Origin: an uncultured Opitutia bacterium
GTDB taxonomy: Bacteria; Verrucomicrobiota; Verrucomicrobiia; Opitutales; UBA953
Length of the DNA: 5,677 nucleotides
Direction: 5' to 3'
NCBI GenBank assembly: GCA_903957465.1
Contig: CAJBPJ010000119.1
Location: 1-5,677 of the forward strand
Within the stretch, counting starts at the first letter, position 1; every line of letters starts with the position of its first letter. The position numbers and the translations under genes are program-made. The notes beneath the pieces are model-generated. The model worked only from the letters and a program-made list of their open reading frames with translations. It was not told where the DNA came from and did no database searches. Positions 5,415-5,677 of the stretch are shown here, piece by piece.

Positions 5415-5677
5415 TTAAGCCTGAAACTAAGTCTCGGACTTTTTTGGCCACGGCTTCAGGGGCCTTACCTTTGGCGTCTTTGTGCTCAGCCACGACGTTA
5501 ACCAGAGCGCTACCGACCACCACGCCATCTGCCACGGCAGCGACGGTTTGAACTTGAGCTGAAGTCGAAATACCAAATCCGACACATATTGGCAGCGCAG
5601 TATGTTTACGGATCTCTGCGACTGCATCCTTCAGGTTTGTCGCCAAATCAGCACGCTCGCCGGTTACGCCTGACCGA
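5404..5677 (-). CDS. trpA: Tryptophan synthase alpha chain TrpA, C-terminal part (5' end outside window)
   Basis: The alpha subunit cleaves indole-3-glycerol phosphate to indole and glyceraldehyde 3-phosphate and passes indole to TrpB. Only the last ~90 codons are in the window, about a third of the usual 260-270 residues; the frame runs off the right edge without a start. The family signature is clear: RSGVTGER (the SRTGVTG phosphate-binding loop region) near the edge, then LPICVGFGIS (VGFGIS strand and loop that holds the phosphate), then VADGVVVGSALVN (the ADGVVVGSA phosphate-binding segment), and a normal Lys-rich C-terminus ending GLKKA. A TTG at 5646 is in frame but lies within the domain and is not the start. 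The gene lies 93 bases upstream of pyrB on the same strand, with a possible terminator at its end, so it may belong to a separate trp transcription unit. Confidence 0.96.
   Translation of the reverse strand, partial: RSGVTGERADLATNLKDAVAEIRKHTALPICVGFGISTSAQVQTVAAVADGVVVGSALVNVVAEHKDAKGKAPEAVAKKVRDLVSGLKKA

Overview
The window comes from a bacterial chromosome of moderate GC content with densely packed genes. It is mostly a five-gene block on the minus strand: trpA (C-terminal part only) > pyrB > a pyrC-type gene > a CPBP-family membrane protease > thiL. On the plus strand, at the left end, lie the C-terminal part of an unrecognised protein and a tRNA-Arg(CCG) gene, which converge on thiL. 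I see no mobile element, CRISPR array, rRNA or prophage sequence. The taxon cannot be fixed from the sequence. The gene types, the tRNA lacking an encoded CCA end and the general protein style would fit Verrucomicrobiota (Opitutia-like), but this is a weak guess.

Layout. Positions 1-1029 (+) are an open frame that enters from outside the window. Its last ~110 residues look like an NlpC/P60-like (papain-fold) domain. Positions 1063-1078 hold a perfect GC-rich hairpin, and 1088-1159 is the tRNA. ThiL ends 14 bases beyond the tRNA, tail to tail. From 5310 down to 1174 the genes are almost fused: pyrB and pyrC overlap by 4 bases (ATGA), pyrC and the CPBP gene are 3 bases apart, and the CPBP gene and thiL are 1 base apart. 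This implies one polycistronic mRNA with translational coupling. TrpA lies 93 bases upstream of pyrB. That gap carries a terminator-like stem next to the trpA stop and two abutting hairpins, the second of which includes the pyrB start codon.

Function. PyrB makes carbamoyl aspartate, the first committed step of pyrimidine synthesis. The neighbouring PyrC-like protein has the length and overall pattern of a type I dihydroorotase, but it has lost the HxH metal ligands (N-C-R instead), the Asp ligand of the DDG motif and several substrate-binding residues. It is probably a catalytically dead PyrC' subunit that supports ATCase, as in pseudomonads, in which case a working dihydroorotase should be encoded elsewhere. 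ThiL would finish thiamine pyrophosphate synthesis; it also has a changed metal-binding motif (GGD in place of GDD). The CPBP protease has a complete set of motifs but no evident link to pyrimidine or thiamine metabolism beyond co-transcription. The two observations most worth following up are the degenerate dihydroorotase and the structured pyrB leader.
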